A stretch of 5,208 nt of DNA, taken from Bacteroidota bacterium. Its GTDB lineage: Bacteria; Bacteroidota; Bacteroidia; CAMBQF01. Of this stretch, positions 1 through 5,208 are shown piece after piece. The DNA lies in the NCBI GenBank assembly GCA_027483285.1, contig JAIXUZ010000176.1, positions 1-5,208 of the forward strand, read 5' to 3'. A program made the translations under genes and the position numbers. Under the pieces are notes generated by a model. The model was given only the letters and a program-made list of their open reading frames with translations. It made no database searches and had not been told where the DNA came from. Each line of letters begins with the position of its first letter. The stretch's first letter is position 1.

Positions 1-866
1 ACAACAGGGCCCACATGATTGGTAAGGCTATAGAAAGTGTTTTAGCACAAACCTATACCAATTGGGAGTTGCTGATAATTGATGATGGATCTACCGATAA
101 TACTAAACAGGTAATAGAAACATATACAGATAACCGAATACGTTATGTATATCAGCAAAATGCCGAACGCAGCGCCGCGCGAAACAATGGTATTGCGCAT
201 GCTCAAGGGCAATACATTTGTTTTATAGATAGTGATGATTATTACCTTACCCATCATTTACAGGAATTTGCTACCGCTATTGATAAAGGCAACGCGGATA
301 TGTTTTTTGGCTTTAATGTTTTTGAACAAAATTGTCAACTGGTAAATGATACCGTTAACAATAGGGTTGATAGCTATAAAAATATTGAAGAATATTTAGT
401 GGTTAATCCGGTTAGAACAGCAGCAGTTTGTGTTAAAAGTGAAGTATTTTTAACTAATTTATTTAATCTAAAAATTAGGATAGGAGAAGATACTGAGTTG
501 TGGGTTAGGATTGCAGCAAATCATACTTTAAAAGCGGTTAATGCATATAGCCAGGTGTATGTTCTTCATAGTGGGCAAACAGTATCTGATGATAACACTC
601 AAAATATCATTCAACATGTAGAGTGCCTGAAAGCAGTTTTTAAGTTTGATAATAAGTTAAAACGAATTAGCAACAAGTATAGAAGGTTAGCTTTGTCTTA
701 TGGCTATTTCAAATTAGGCCAGGCTTATATGTTAAAACATAACTATTTTAAAGGTTTTTTTTCATTGTTAAATTCAATAATGATAATGCCTTCAAACAGG
801 CTAAAAGAAAAAGTATATTTGATTTACTCCCACTCCTTTATTGGGCCTAAAAAATTATCGAAGTAG
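1..866 (+). CDS. Family 2 glycosyltransferase, 5' end cut by window edge
   Basis: This is a GT-A fold family 2 glycosyltransferase, which would transfer a sugar from a nucleotide-sugar donor during synthesis of a cell-surface glycan on the cytoplasmic face of the inner membrane. The reading frame is open to the left edge. The codons at 3-14 read N-R-A-H just before the ATG at 15, and GT2 enzymes usually have Y-N-R-x there, so the ATG at 15 is internal and roughly ten or more N-terminal residues are missing. Counting from that Met, the nucleotide-binding DDGS is at residues 23-26, the metal-binding DSDD (DXD type) at 72-75, and the acidic catalytic-base region GEDTELW at 157-163. The C-terminal third is basic and aromatic, with no clear transmembrane helix. 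The stop is the TAG at 864-866, and the GT4 gene follows 28 bp later on the same strand, probably in the same operon. The family call is firm; donor and acceptor cannot be read from the sequence. Confidence 0.93.
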   Translation, partial: NRAHMIGKAIESVLAQTYTNWELLIIDDGSTDNTKQVIETYTDNRIRYVYQQNAERSAARNNGIAHAQGQYICFIDSDDYYLTHHLQEFATAIDKGNADMFFGFNVFEQNCQLVNDTVNNRVDSYKNIEEYLVVNPVRTAAVCVKSEVFLTNLFNLKIRIGEDTELWVRIAANHTLKAVNAYSQVYVLHSGQTVSDDNTQNIIQHVECLKAVFKFDNKLKRISNKYRRLALSYGYFKLGQAYMLKHNYFKGFFSLLNSIMIMPSNRLKEKVYLIYSHSFIGPKKLSK

Positions 867-894
867 TGAGTAGTCTTAACACTTAATAATATTA

Positions 895-2172
895 ATGGAG
901 GGAATGGCCTGTTTTTTATCTAATAATATAGGTTGTAATTTATTTGTCATTTGCAACGATTACCCTTTTGATATAGGCGAACCCTATTTAGAAAATGAGA
1001 TGATTGTGAATAAAAATAAATTCACAAAAATTTACATTATCATTCCTGAGTATAAAATAGAGGATAAAACCCCTCAATTTTACTTGCCTGCCAATGCTGA
1101 GGTTATAAGCTTAAATATAAGTTCGGGTATTAGCAAACCAAAGGCTTTTCTAAAAGCGTTAACTAGACGGGATTTTTATAGTGAATTAACTACTATCCTT
1201 TTTAACTATAAACAAGCAATTACCTTGTCAAGGTTGAAAACCCTAGTAAATTACTATGCAAAGTCGGCTATGTTTATAGATAAGTTTATTATTGCAGTTG
1301 AAGGTAAGATTAATAAAGGCGATATACTTTACACTTACTGGTGTACTGAATATACTTATGGCATAACAAAATTAATGGACAAGTTTAGTGCTAAAGCTGT
1401 AACACGAATGCATGGATGGGATGTATATTATGAAAGAAGCATAAATAATTACCTGCCTTTACGTCCTGCAATTTTTAATAGGCTAAACCACGCTTATACA
1501 GTTTCTAAAAATGGCACTGATTATCTACTGAAAAAAACATCTGATAAATACAAGGATAAAATAAAGCCGGCCTATCTAGGCACTTTGCCAACTCATTTTA
1601 TTGATACACCTAAGGGCAAAGATTTACATATTGTATCACTTTCAAATATAGTAGAGGTTAAGCAACTACATAAAATTGCAAGCGCATTAGCCCTAATTGA
1701 TGATGTACATATCATTTGGACCCATATTGGCGGAGGGCAGGGGTTTGATATATTCGTCAACGAAGTAAAAAGTAAATTAAAAGATAAAACTAATATACGT
1801 TTTGAGTTGACGGGAGCTAAAAGCAAAGCGGAGGTTTACGAATTACTAGCAAACTCAGGCTATCATTGCTTAGTTAACACCAGCGATTATGAGGGGTTGC
1901 CCGTCTCATTTATGGAAGCCCTTTCGTTTGGCATACCAATTATTGCACCTATTGTTGGTGGCATACCCGAGATTGTAGCGCATGGCGCTAATGGGTTTTT
2001 AACAGAGCTAAGGCCGCAGCCCAAAAATGTTGCTGATGCTATTAAGCAAATGGCCAAACTAAATCCACAAGAGTATAGCGCTATGCGTATAAATGCACAT
2101 AGAGCTTGGGAAACGAAGTTTAATGTCGAAAAAAATTATGCTGAATTTGCTATAGAGTTATCTAATCTATAG
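895..2172 (+). CDS. GT4-type glycosyltransferase (glycosyl transferases group 1)
   Basis: This is a 425-residue retaining GT-B glycosyltransferase, probably acting on a lipid-linked glycan in envelope polysaccharide synthesis. The N-terminal domain opens with NLFVICNDYPFDIGEPYLENE, matching the 'YP..GE.fLe.E' start seen in many polysaccharide GT4 enzymes. HGWD lies at 173-176. The donor-binding C-terminal domain has SLSNIVEVK at 248-256 (the K is the usual phosphate-binding Lys; S-N replaces the more common G-R, as in one known subgroup). It continues with GGG at 279-281, TGAK at 306-309, and the EX7E motif with Glu333 and Glu341 (EGLPVSFME), then GGIPE at 355-359. The start is uncertain. The frame opens after a stop at 877-879, and the only ATGs before the conserved core are 895 and 904. 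A GGAGGG lies at 897-902, too close to 904 to act as a normal ribosome site. The last 11 bp overlap the convergent GT9 gene. Confidence 0.93.
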   Translation: MEGMACFLSNNIGCNLFVICNDYPFDIGEPYLENEMIVNKNKFTKIYIIIPEYKIEDKTPQFYLPANAEVISLNISSGISKPKAFLKALTRRDFYSELTTILFNYKQAITLSRLKTLVNYYAKSAMFIDKFIIAVEGKINKGDILYTYWCTEYTYGITKLMDKFSAKAVTRMHGWDVYYERSINNYLPLRPAIFNRLNHAYTVSKNGTDYLLKKTSDKYKDKIKPAYLGTLPTHFIDTPKGKDLHIVSLSNIVEVKQLHKIASALALIDDVHIIWTHIGGGQGFDIFVNEVKSKLKDKTNIRFELTGAKSKAEVYELLANSGYHCLVNTSDYEGLPVSFMEALSFGIPIIAPIVGGIPEIVAHGANGFLTELRPQPKNVADAIKQMAKLNPQEYSAMRINAHRAWETKFNVEKNYAEFAIELSNL

Positions 2173-3133
2173 CCTTAGTAATTTTATCAAGGTCAATATT
2201 ATTCATACATTTAAAATGGCCTTTTGGGCAGGCATTGTAACCTAGTTTGGTGCATGGCCTGCAGCTAAGTCCTTTCACCTCAAATATCACCGATTCCTCA
2301 TCAGGCATATAAGGATACATCCCAAATTCAGGAACGGTGTTTCCCCATACAGATAATACCTTTTTATTTAAGGCTGATGCTATGTGCATCAAACCCGTAT
2401 CGGGTGTTATAACGCATATAGATTGCTGCACCAAACTAGCCGACTGGTTTAGGTTGGTTCGGCCACAGGCGTTGTATATTTTTTCGCCAATATTCACTGC
2501 CAACAATTCAGCCAACTGTAATTCGGCAGCACCGCCTAATAGTACTATGGGCTGGTTTATTCGGTTGCACAGGTCTATAAGCTTATCTGGTGGCATCCGT
2601 TTGGTAGCGTAAGTAGCGGCAACAACAACCGCTACATACCCCTTTTGGTGCGTTTCTGGCAGCGCATTTATAGGTACAATATCAGCTTCTGGAATAAAAT
2701 AGTCTAACCCATACCCATCATTACGTATATCAAAAAATTTCTTTGCAGCATCAAGGTATCGGTCTACTATATGCACTGCTGGTAATGCATTAATTTTAAA
2801 ATTAACCAGCAGCAGTTTCCTGAAATTGAGTTTGTGGAATGATGAACTTTTAACCTTTAGAGCCGCAATAAGCCTTTTGGTGCGTAGGTTATGGTGCAGG
2901 TCTATTATGTAATCGTAATGCTCGACCTTTAATTCTGCTAATACTTCGGTAATTTCTTTCTCAATCAGTATTAGTTTATCTACATAAGGGTTGGCTTGCA
3001 GTACCCGCGCAAACGATGCCTTAGTCAGATAATGAACTTCAGCCCCCGGCACCTGCTTTTTAATGCAGCGAATTACCGGTGTGGTTAGCACAATATCGCC
3101 AATAGAGCTAAAGCGTACTATTAATATCTTCAT
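2162..3133 (-). CDS. GT9 family glycosyltransferase (ADP-heptose:LPS heptosyltransferase-like)
   Basis: This complete 323-residue protein belongs to the GT9 heptosyltransferase family, the GT-B enzymes that add heptose or related sugars to the LPS core on the inner face of the cytoplasmic membrane. It begins MKILIVRFSSIGDIVLTTP. The Asp of IGD (residue 13) sits where the catalytic base is in WaaC-type enzymes, and the S/T-x-I-G-D/TTP signature is typical. The core includes YDYIIDLHHNLR (73-84) and the family hallmark TPDTGLMHIA (243-252), which binds the donor nucleotide. The C-terminus carries Cys291, Cys294, Cys302 and Cys309 in the C-R-P-C ... C-P-x-x-H-F-x-C-M arrangement common in this family. 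Length is normal. The gene runs opposite to the GT2/GT4 pair and their stop ends overlap by 11 bp, so it is a separate transcription unit with its own promoter at 3169-3201. The exact sugar is unknown, and not every Bacteroidota GT9 enzyme transfers heptose, so I give no gene symbol. Confidence 0.95.
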   Translation of the reverse strand: MKILIVRFSSIGDIVLTTPVIRCIKKQVPGAEVHYLTKASFARVLQANPYVDKLILIEKEITEVLAELKVEHYDYIIDLHHNLRTKRLIAALKVKSSSFHKLNFRKLLLVNFKINALPAVHIVDRYLDAAKKFFDIRNDGYGLDYFIPEADIVPINALPETHQKGYVAVVVAATYATKRMPPDKLIDLCNRINQPIVLLGGAAELQLAELLAVNIGEKIYNACGRTNLNQSASLVQQSICVITPDTGLMHIASALNKKVLSVWGNTVPEFGMYPYMPDEESVIFEVKGLSCRPCTKLGYNACPKGHFKCMNNIDLDKITKAID

Positions 3134-3140
3134 AAAACTA

Positions 3141-3168
3141 AGGGCCCTGTTTTGGTAAACAGGGCCCT
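3141..3168 (-). promoter_or_regulatory. Perfect 12-bp inverted repeat in the GT9 gene leader
   Basis: AGGGCCCTGTTT at 3141-3152 is followed by the 4-nt loop TGGT and the exact complement at 3157-3168. On the minus strand it begins directly after the -7 element, so it lies at the expected transcription start, and it ends 7 nt before the GT9 ATG. It is not followed by a real U-tract on either strand (TAGTTTT on the minus side), so it is a poor terminator. It could be a 5' mRNA stem-loop that affects stability or translation, or a palindromic operator for a repressor at +1. The repeat is seen directly; its role is inferred. Confidence 0.6.
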
Positions 3169-3201
3169 CAAAGTTAATTTATTACCTATTAGTTAGGCAA
3201 A
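3169..3201 (-). promoter_or_regulatory. Bacteroidota-type promoter for the GT9 gene
   Basis: Read on the minus strand, TTTG (3198-3201) is followed after 21 nt by TAACTTTG (3169-3176). This matches the Bacteroidota primary sigma factor consensus (-33 TTTG or TTG, -7 TAnnTTTG) at every fixed position, with acceptable spacing. Transcription should start a few bases downstream, near 3162-3166, leaving a leader of about 30 nt that is almost all hairpin. No Shine-Dalgarno is visible before the ATG at 3133, which is usual in this phylum. Confidence 0.72.
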
Positions 3202-3252
3202 CAGAGGTATTCTTTCTTATCGCTAAGTAAAATACCGTCCCCTATATTCAAT

Positions 3253-3288
3253 AAAAAAAGTCCCACTACTGTTAAGTAATGGGACTTT
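3253..3288 (-). terminator. Intrinsic terminator downstream of lipoprotein A
   Basis: A 14-bp stem (arms 3257-3270 and 3275-3288, loop GTTA) lies 19 nt past the TAA of the lipoprotein gene at 3308. The single non-Watson-Crick position, C3266 against A3279, becomes a G-U pair only in minus-strand RNA. The seven As at 3253-3259 become a run of seven Us on that strand. Both asymmetries show it works on minus-strand transcripts. It ends the lipoprotein unit and insulates it from the GT9 promoter about 50 bp further on. Confidence 0.88.
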
Positions 3289-3307
3289 AGTTAATTAAAT
3301 TTACTAC

Positions 3308-3745
3308 TTAGTTGGCGGGCTTGTAATGTGTTTCCACATCATCAGCCGGGTCGTTAGTATCGCCTAAATCTTTCACCCAAAGCTCTTTTTCTTTAAGCTT
3401 TAAGATTTTTGCTGTTGTTGTGTTTGAGATGCCATTGCTGGTTACTTTAACCTCAATGTCTTCATCATCATTTACAAGTTGCCAGGTGCCATTTAGTGTA
3501 ATGCTAACACCAAAGCTTGTGTAAGTAGCGCTAAAACCACCGTCTTTATCAAAAGTAACAGTGCCATCAGGGTTAGCAACCTCTACACCACCTTCTAAAA
3601 CTTTTTCAACTTCCCAGGTATTGGCTACCCTTTCTTCTCGGCTACGAAAGCTTAGGCCCGGGCCTTCTTCATACTTTTTACAACCCTCAAATACTGTTAC
3701 ACCTGCTAATGCGGCAGCAAATAAAATTACACTTGTCTTTTTCAT
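3308..3745 (-). CDS. Lipocalin-like lipoprotein A (tandem paralogue)
   Basis: This 145-residue exported lipoprotein has an N-terminal KK, a hydrophobic stretch at residues 4-19, and a lipobox-like F-E-G-C with Cys22 as the likely lipidated residue. Glu at -2 makes the lipobox a weak match, but the paralogue aligns its Cys at the same place. The mature protein begins CKKYEEGPGLSFRSREER and is followed by a small predicted beta-barrel with NTW (42-44), GTW (86-88), ILKL (114-117) and ELWVK (121-125). This layout fits the small lipocalin-like proteins of Bacteroidota (Lipocalin_4-like families); ligand and function are unknown. It is clearly homologous to the upstream gene 91 bp away, with the strongest identity in residues 22-50. 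It may be co-transcribed with that gene or use a candidate promoter at 3808-3836. A strong terminator follows. The start ATG at 3743-3745 is fixed by the signal peptide. Confidence 0.88.
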   Translation of the reverse strand: MKKTSVILFAAALAGVTVFEGCKKYEEGPGLSFRSREERVANTWEVEKVLEGGVEVANPDGTVTFDKDGGFSATYTSFGVSITLNGTWQLVNDDEDIEVKVTSNGISNTTTAKILKLKEKELWVKDLGDTNDPADDVETHYKPAN

Positions 3746-3807
3746 AGTTTTTGAAATTTATTTCGTGCAAGTCATTACTAAAACTGTGCCAATTGTTAGT
3801 TTTAATA

Positions 3808-3836
3808 CCAAGTTACTGTTATACAAAATGTTGCAA
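3808..3836 (-). promoter_or_regulatory. Candidate promoter for lipoprotein A
   Basis: On the minus strand a TTG (3834-3836), directly after the TAA of lipoprotein B, is followed after 18 nt by TAACTTGG (3808-3815). That differs from TAnnTTTG at one fixed position. It would give a leader of about 55 nt. AT-rich DNA gives such matches by chance fairly often, so this is tentative. A weak 7-bp inverted repeat (3779-3785 with 3798-3804) lies just downstream and lacks a U-tract. Confidence 0.35.
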
Positions 3837-4277
3837 TTACTTTACAGGAGCCAAATGTGCCTCGTAAGTGTCGCCATTTACAATATAACGCACCCAAAAC
3901 TCATCTTCCATCAACTTTAAAATAACCCAAACGCTATCTTCAGAATATAACTGGCTATTTATTACAATACGTATTTCCTCATCATTGCTTTGCAGCGCCC
4001 ATTGGCCTGCAACGGTAAATGGTAGGTCATTAATATCAATAGTGCGGGTAACATTACCGTTTGTAGAAAATGTCCACTTCAGGCTTTGGAAATTTAGGTT
4101 GGATGAAGAGGTTATCTCCTCATCATTTATTAATATCTTATCTACTTTCCAGGTATTGCTTATCCTTTCTTCGCGGCTTTTAAAGCTTAGGTAAGGGCCG
4201 TCTTCATACTTTTTACAAGCATTGCCGGCTAACAGGGTACAAAATAATAAACTAAAAATTACAGCAAACTTTCTCAT
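3837..4277 (-). CDS. Lipocalin-like lipoprotein B (tandem paralogue)
   Basis: This 146-residue lipoprotein has a signal peptide with RK at 2-3, a hydrophobic core at 4-17, and a lipobox-like G-N-A-C with Cys21 as the probable lipidation site. The mature start CKKYEDGPYLSFKSREER is nearly the same as in lipoprotein A. The predicted beta-barrel then diverges but keeps NTW (41-43), GQW (91-93), the N-D-E-E-I segment (98-102), ILKL (119-122) and EFWVR (126-130). Both proteins also end in H-x-x-P-x-x. It is best described as a lipocalin-like outer-membrane or periplasmic lipoprotein of unknown ligand. The gene lies 49 bp downstream of the T9SS cargo gene on the same strand with no clear terminator between, so read-through is possible, although a good -7 element just before its ATG suggests its own promoter. 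Tandem duplication followed by divergence is the simplest origin. Confidence 0.88.
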   Translation of the reverse strand: MRKFAVIFSLLFCTLLAGNACKKYEDGPYLSFKSREERISNTWKVDKILINDEEITSSSNLNFQSLKWTFSTNGNVTRTIDINDLPFTVAGQWALQSNDEEIRIVINSQLYSEDSVWVILKLMEDEFWVRYIVNGDTYEAHLAPVK

Positions 4278-4298
4278 TCACAGATCTTTTATCGGCTG

Positions 4299-4306
4299 CA
4301 AATATA
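4299..4306 (-). promoter_or_regulatory. Candidate -7 promoter element for lipoprotein B
   Basis: The minus strand reads TATATTTG, a full match to the Bacteroidota -7 consensus TAnnTTTG, 21 nt before the ATG at 4275-4277. At the expected -33 distance I find no TTTG or TTG, only an A-rich stretch, so the element may be weak or may need an activator. It lies in the short gap after the T9SS cargo gene. Confidence 0.42.
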
Positions 4307-4326
4307 GTCAATTGTAAAAACTGCTT

Positions 4327-5208
4327 TTATTTGATTATAAACAGCTTAGCTGTGTAAGTGGTTTTACCTGTAAGTATGTTTACCATATACATGCCTGCAG
4401 GTTTGCTGCTTAGGTCCATATATAATAAATTGTCGTTTTGCTGGCTGTAATTTTTCTCGTACACCGTTTTACCCATAAGGTCTGTTACTACAACCAACTT
4501 ATCTCCGCCATCGGTATTGGGTACTTCTAAGTATACCTGGCCTACTGATGGGTTAGGGAACATAAGTAACTTACCTGTTGTATGCTCATCACTTGAAAGT
4601 ACTGTGCCAACGGTAAAGTTGTAGAGTATTTCAGAGCCAAAATCGGCACCGAACGATTTTAAAATACTACCGCCCATTTTATAAAAACGGATGTAGCCGG
4701 CACCATCATTATTAGCCCACCACGATAGGCCGTCTTCGCCATTATCAAGCAACTTAAACTCATAGCAACCTGCAGCCAGGTCTACAGTGTCTTTGTAAAT
4801 TGTATTGTTATCGCAGTTATTGCGGGATGCTATTACATCGCCCGACAGGTTACGCAGTTCCCATGAGTTTTGAGAGCCAATATTATTGGTTTTCATGCGT
4901 ATTTCAAACTTACTGTCAGTAAGTGATGGGGTAGGGGTAAAGGTAGATTTTGCCGTGTTGTTGTACTGATATTCATCAACCCCATCATTAGGGCCCGATA
5001 CTGTTGCGTAAAAGTTGTAGTTGCCTACACCAATCCCACCCCAGTTAAAGGTTGGTAATTCAACATGTGCAGTATCTAAAAAGCCAAGGTTGCCGTTCCA
5101 TTTATACACCTCGGGTGTTCCGCCAACTACGCCATAGGTTATGGTAACGGTGGTAAGCGGGGTTGTTCCAGTGTTTTTGATAATCACCTCGGGTTTGGCA
5201 CAAATTGG
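4327..5208 (-). CDS. Secreted T9SS type A cargo protein, C-terminal part only
   Basis: The frame stays open to the right edge (it reads P-I-C-A-K-P-E-V there), and the GTG at 5185-5187 is internal, so the true start and N-terminal region are outside the window. Counting the edge codon as residue 1, the visible 293 residues hold three parts. First (about 5-92) is a CARDB-like Ig fold with NTGTTPL and the closing N-D-G-V-D-E-Y-Q-Y-N-N at 74-84. Second (about 101-201) is a beta-sandwich with a likely disulfide pair, Cys132 and Cys148, and the motif GEDGLSWWANNDGAGY ahead of FGADFG. Third (about 217-293) is a type A C-terminal sorting domain: FPNPSVGQVYLEV, a VVTDLMGKTVYEK strand, PAGMYMVNI and the ending KLFIIK. 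The sorting domain directs export through T9SS and surface anchoring or release. Such tails are found on proteases, glycosidases and PNGase F-like amidases; which enzyme this is cannot be told from the visible part. Confidence 0.9.
   Translation of the reverse strand, partial: PICAKPEVIIKNTGTTPLTTVTITYGVVGGTPEVYKWNGNLGFLDTAHVELPTFNWGGIGVGNYNFYATVSGPNDGVDEYQYNNTAKSTFTPTPSLTDSKFEIRMKTNNIGSQNSWELRNLSGDVIASRNNCDNNTIYKDTVDLAAGCYEFKLLDNGEDGLSWWANNDGAGYIRFYKMGGSILKSFGADFGSEILYNFTVGTVLSSDEHTTGKLLMFPNPSVGQVYLEVPNTDGGDKLVVVTDLMGKTVYEKNYSQQNDNLLYMDLSSKPAGMYMVNILTGKTTYTAKLFIIK

Noticed and set aside
3..12. AACAGGGCCC near the left edge matches ten bases of the GT9 leader hairpin arm (3158-3167).
   Set aside because: It lies in GT2 codons for the family-typical N-R-A, has no partner arm nearby, and a single 10-base match is weak evidence for a shared regulatory site.
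1593..1826. Antisense open frame of 77 codons within the GT4 gene, and similar opposite-strand frames inside the GT2, GT9 and lipoprotein genes.
   Set aside because: All are shadows of well-supported genes, with no recognisable domains and no promoter or ribosome site of their own.
2174..2193. Possible stem CCTT...AAGG just beyond the GT4 stop, as a terminator.
   Set aside because: Only four base pairs with a long loop and no U-tract, and it lies in GT9 coding sequence.
3189..3290. A 33-codon open frame on the minus strand between the lipoprotein A terminator and the GT9 promoter, ending in a plausible-looking tail (GDGILLSDKKEY..., then TAA).
   Set aside because: It has no ATG, runs through the intrinsic terminator stem and overlaps the GT9 -33 element. 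Its length is expected by chance, and I recognise no homology.
3654..3665. Perfect 12-bp palindrome AGGCCCGGGCCT within the lipoprotein A gene.
   Set aside because: It encodes the conserved G-P-G-L residues after the lipobox. The paralogue keeps the protein pattern but not the palindrome, so coding constraint explains it.
4312..4329. Possible terminator for the T9SS cargo gene (TAAAA-GCAG-TTTTTA on the minus strand).
   Set aside because: The stem is only A-T pairs, about five long, with no GC-rich arm, so it would not be stable.

Overview
The window reads as part of a Bacteroidota chromosome. Three things point there: a type IX secretion (T9SS) type A C-terminal sorting domain, two small lipocalin-like lipoproteins of the kind common in that phylum, and promoter elements of the Bacteroidota form (TTG/TTTG near -33, TAnnTTTG near -7). 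The DNA is AT-rich and Shine-Dalgarno sequences are largely absent, which also fits. I cannot assign a genus; Chitinophagia/Sphingobacteriia-like is only an impression.

Left part (1-2172, plus strand): the 3' portion of a GT2 glycosyltransferase gene, cut by the left edge, then 28 bp later a complete GT4-type glycosyltransferase. They look like the end of a surface-polysaccharide operon (O-antigen, capsule or exopolysaccharide). Both are notably AT-rich.

Middle (2162-3201, minus strand): a GT9 (heptosyltransferase-like) gene runs towards the GT4 gene, and the two stop ends overlap by 11 bp. The GT9 gene has a very good Bacteroidota promoter. A perfect 12-bp inverted repeat lies where transcription should start, filling nearly the whole short leader.

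Right part (3253-5208, minus strand): a canonical intrinsic terminator, two tandem paralogous lipocalin-like lipoprotein genes, and the 3' part of a secreted T9SS cargo gene whose N-terminal (probably catalytic) region lies beyond the right edge. Reading order is cargo, lipoprotein B, lipoprotein A, terminator. Candidate promoters precede each lipoprotein gene, so they may be expressed separately from the cargo gene as well as by read-through.

The left and middle genes fit envelope glycan assembly (two transferases plus a GT9 enzyme). The right genes are exported envelope or secreted proteins. I see no mobile element, CRISPR array, RNA gene, or convincing undescribed multi-gene system. The points most worth a second look are the GT9 leader hairpin/operator and the strongly conserved segment just after the lipidated cysteine in the two lipoproteins.
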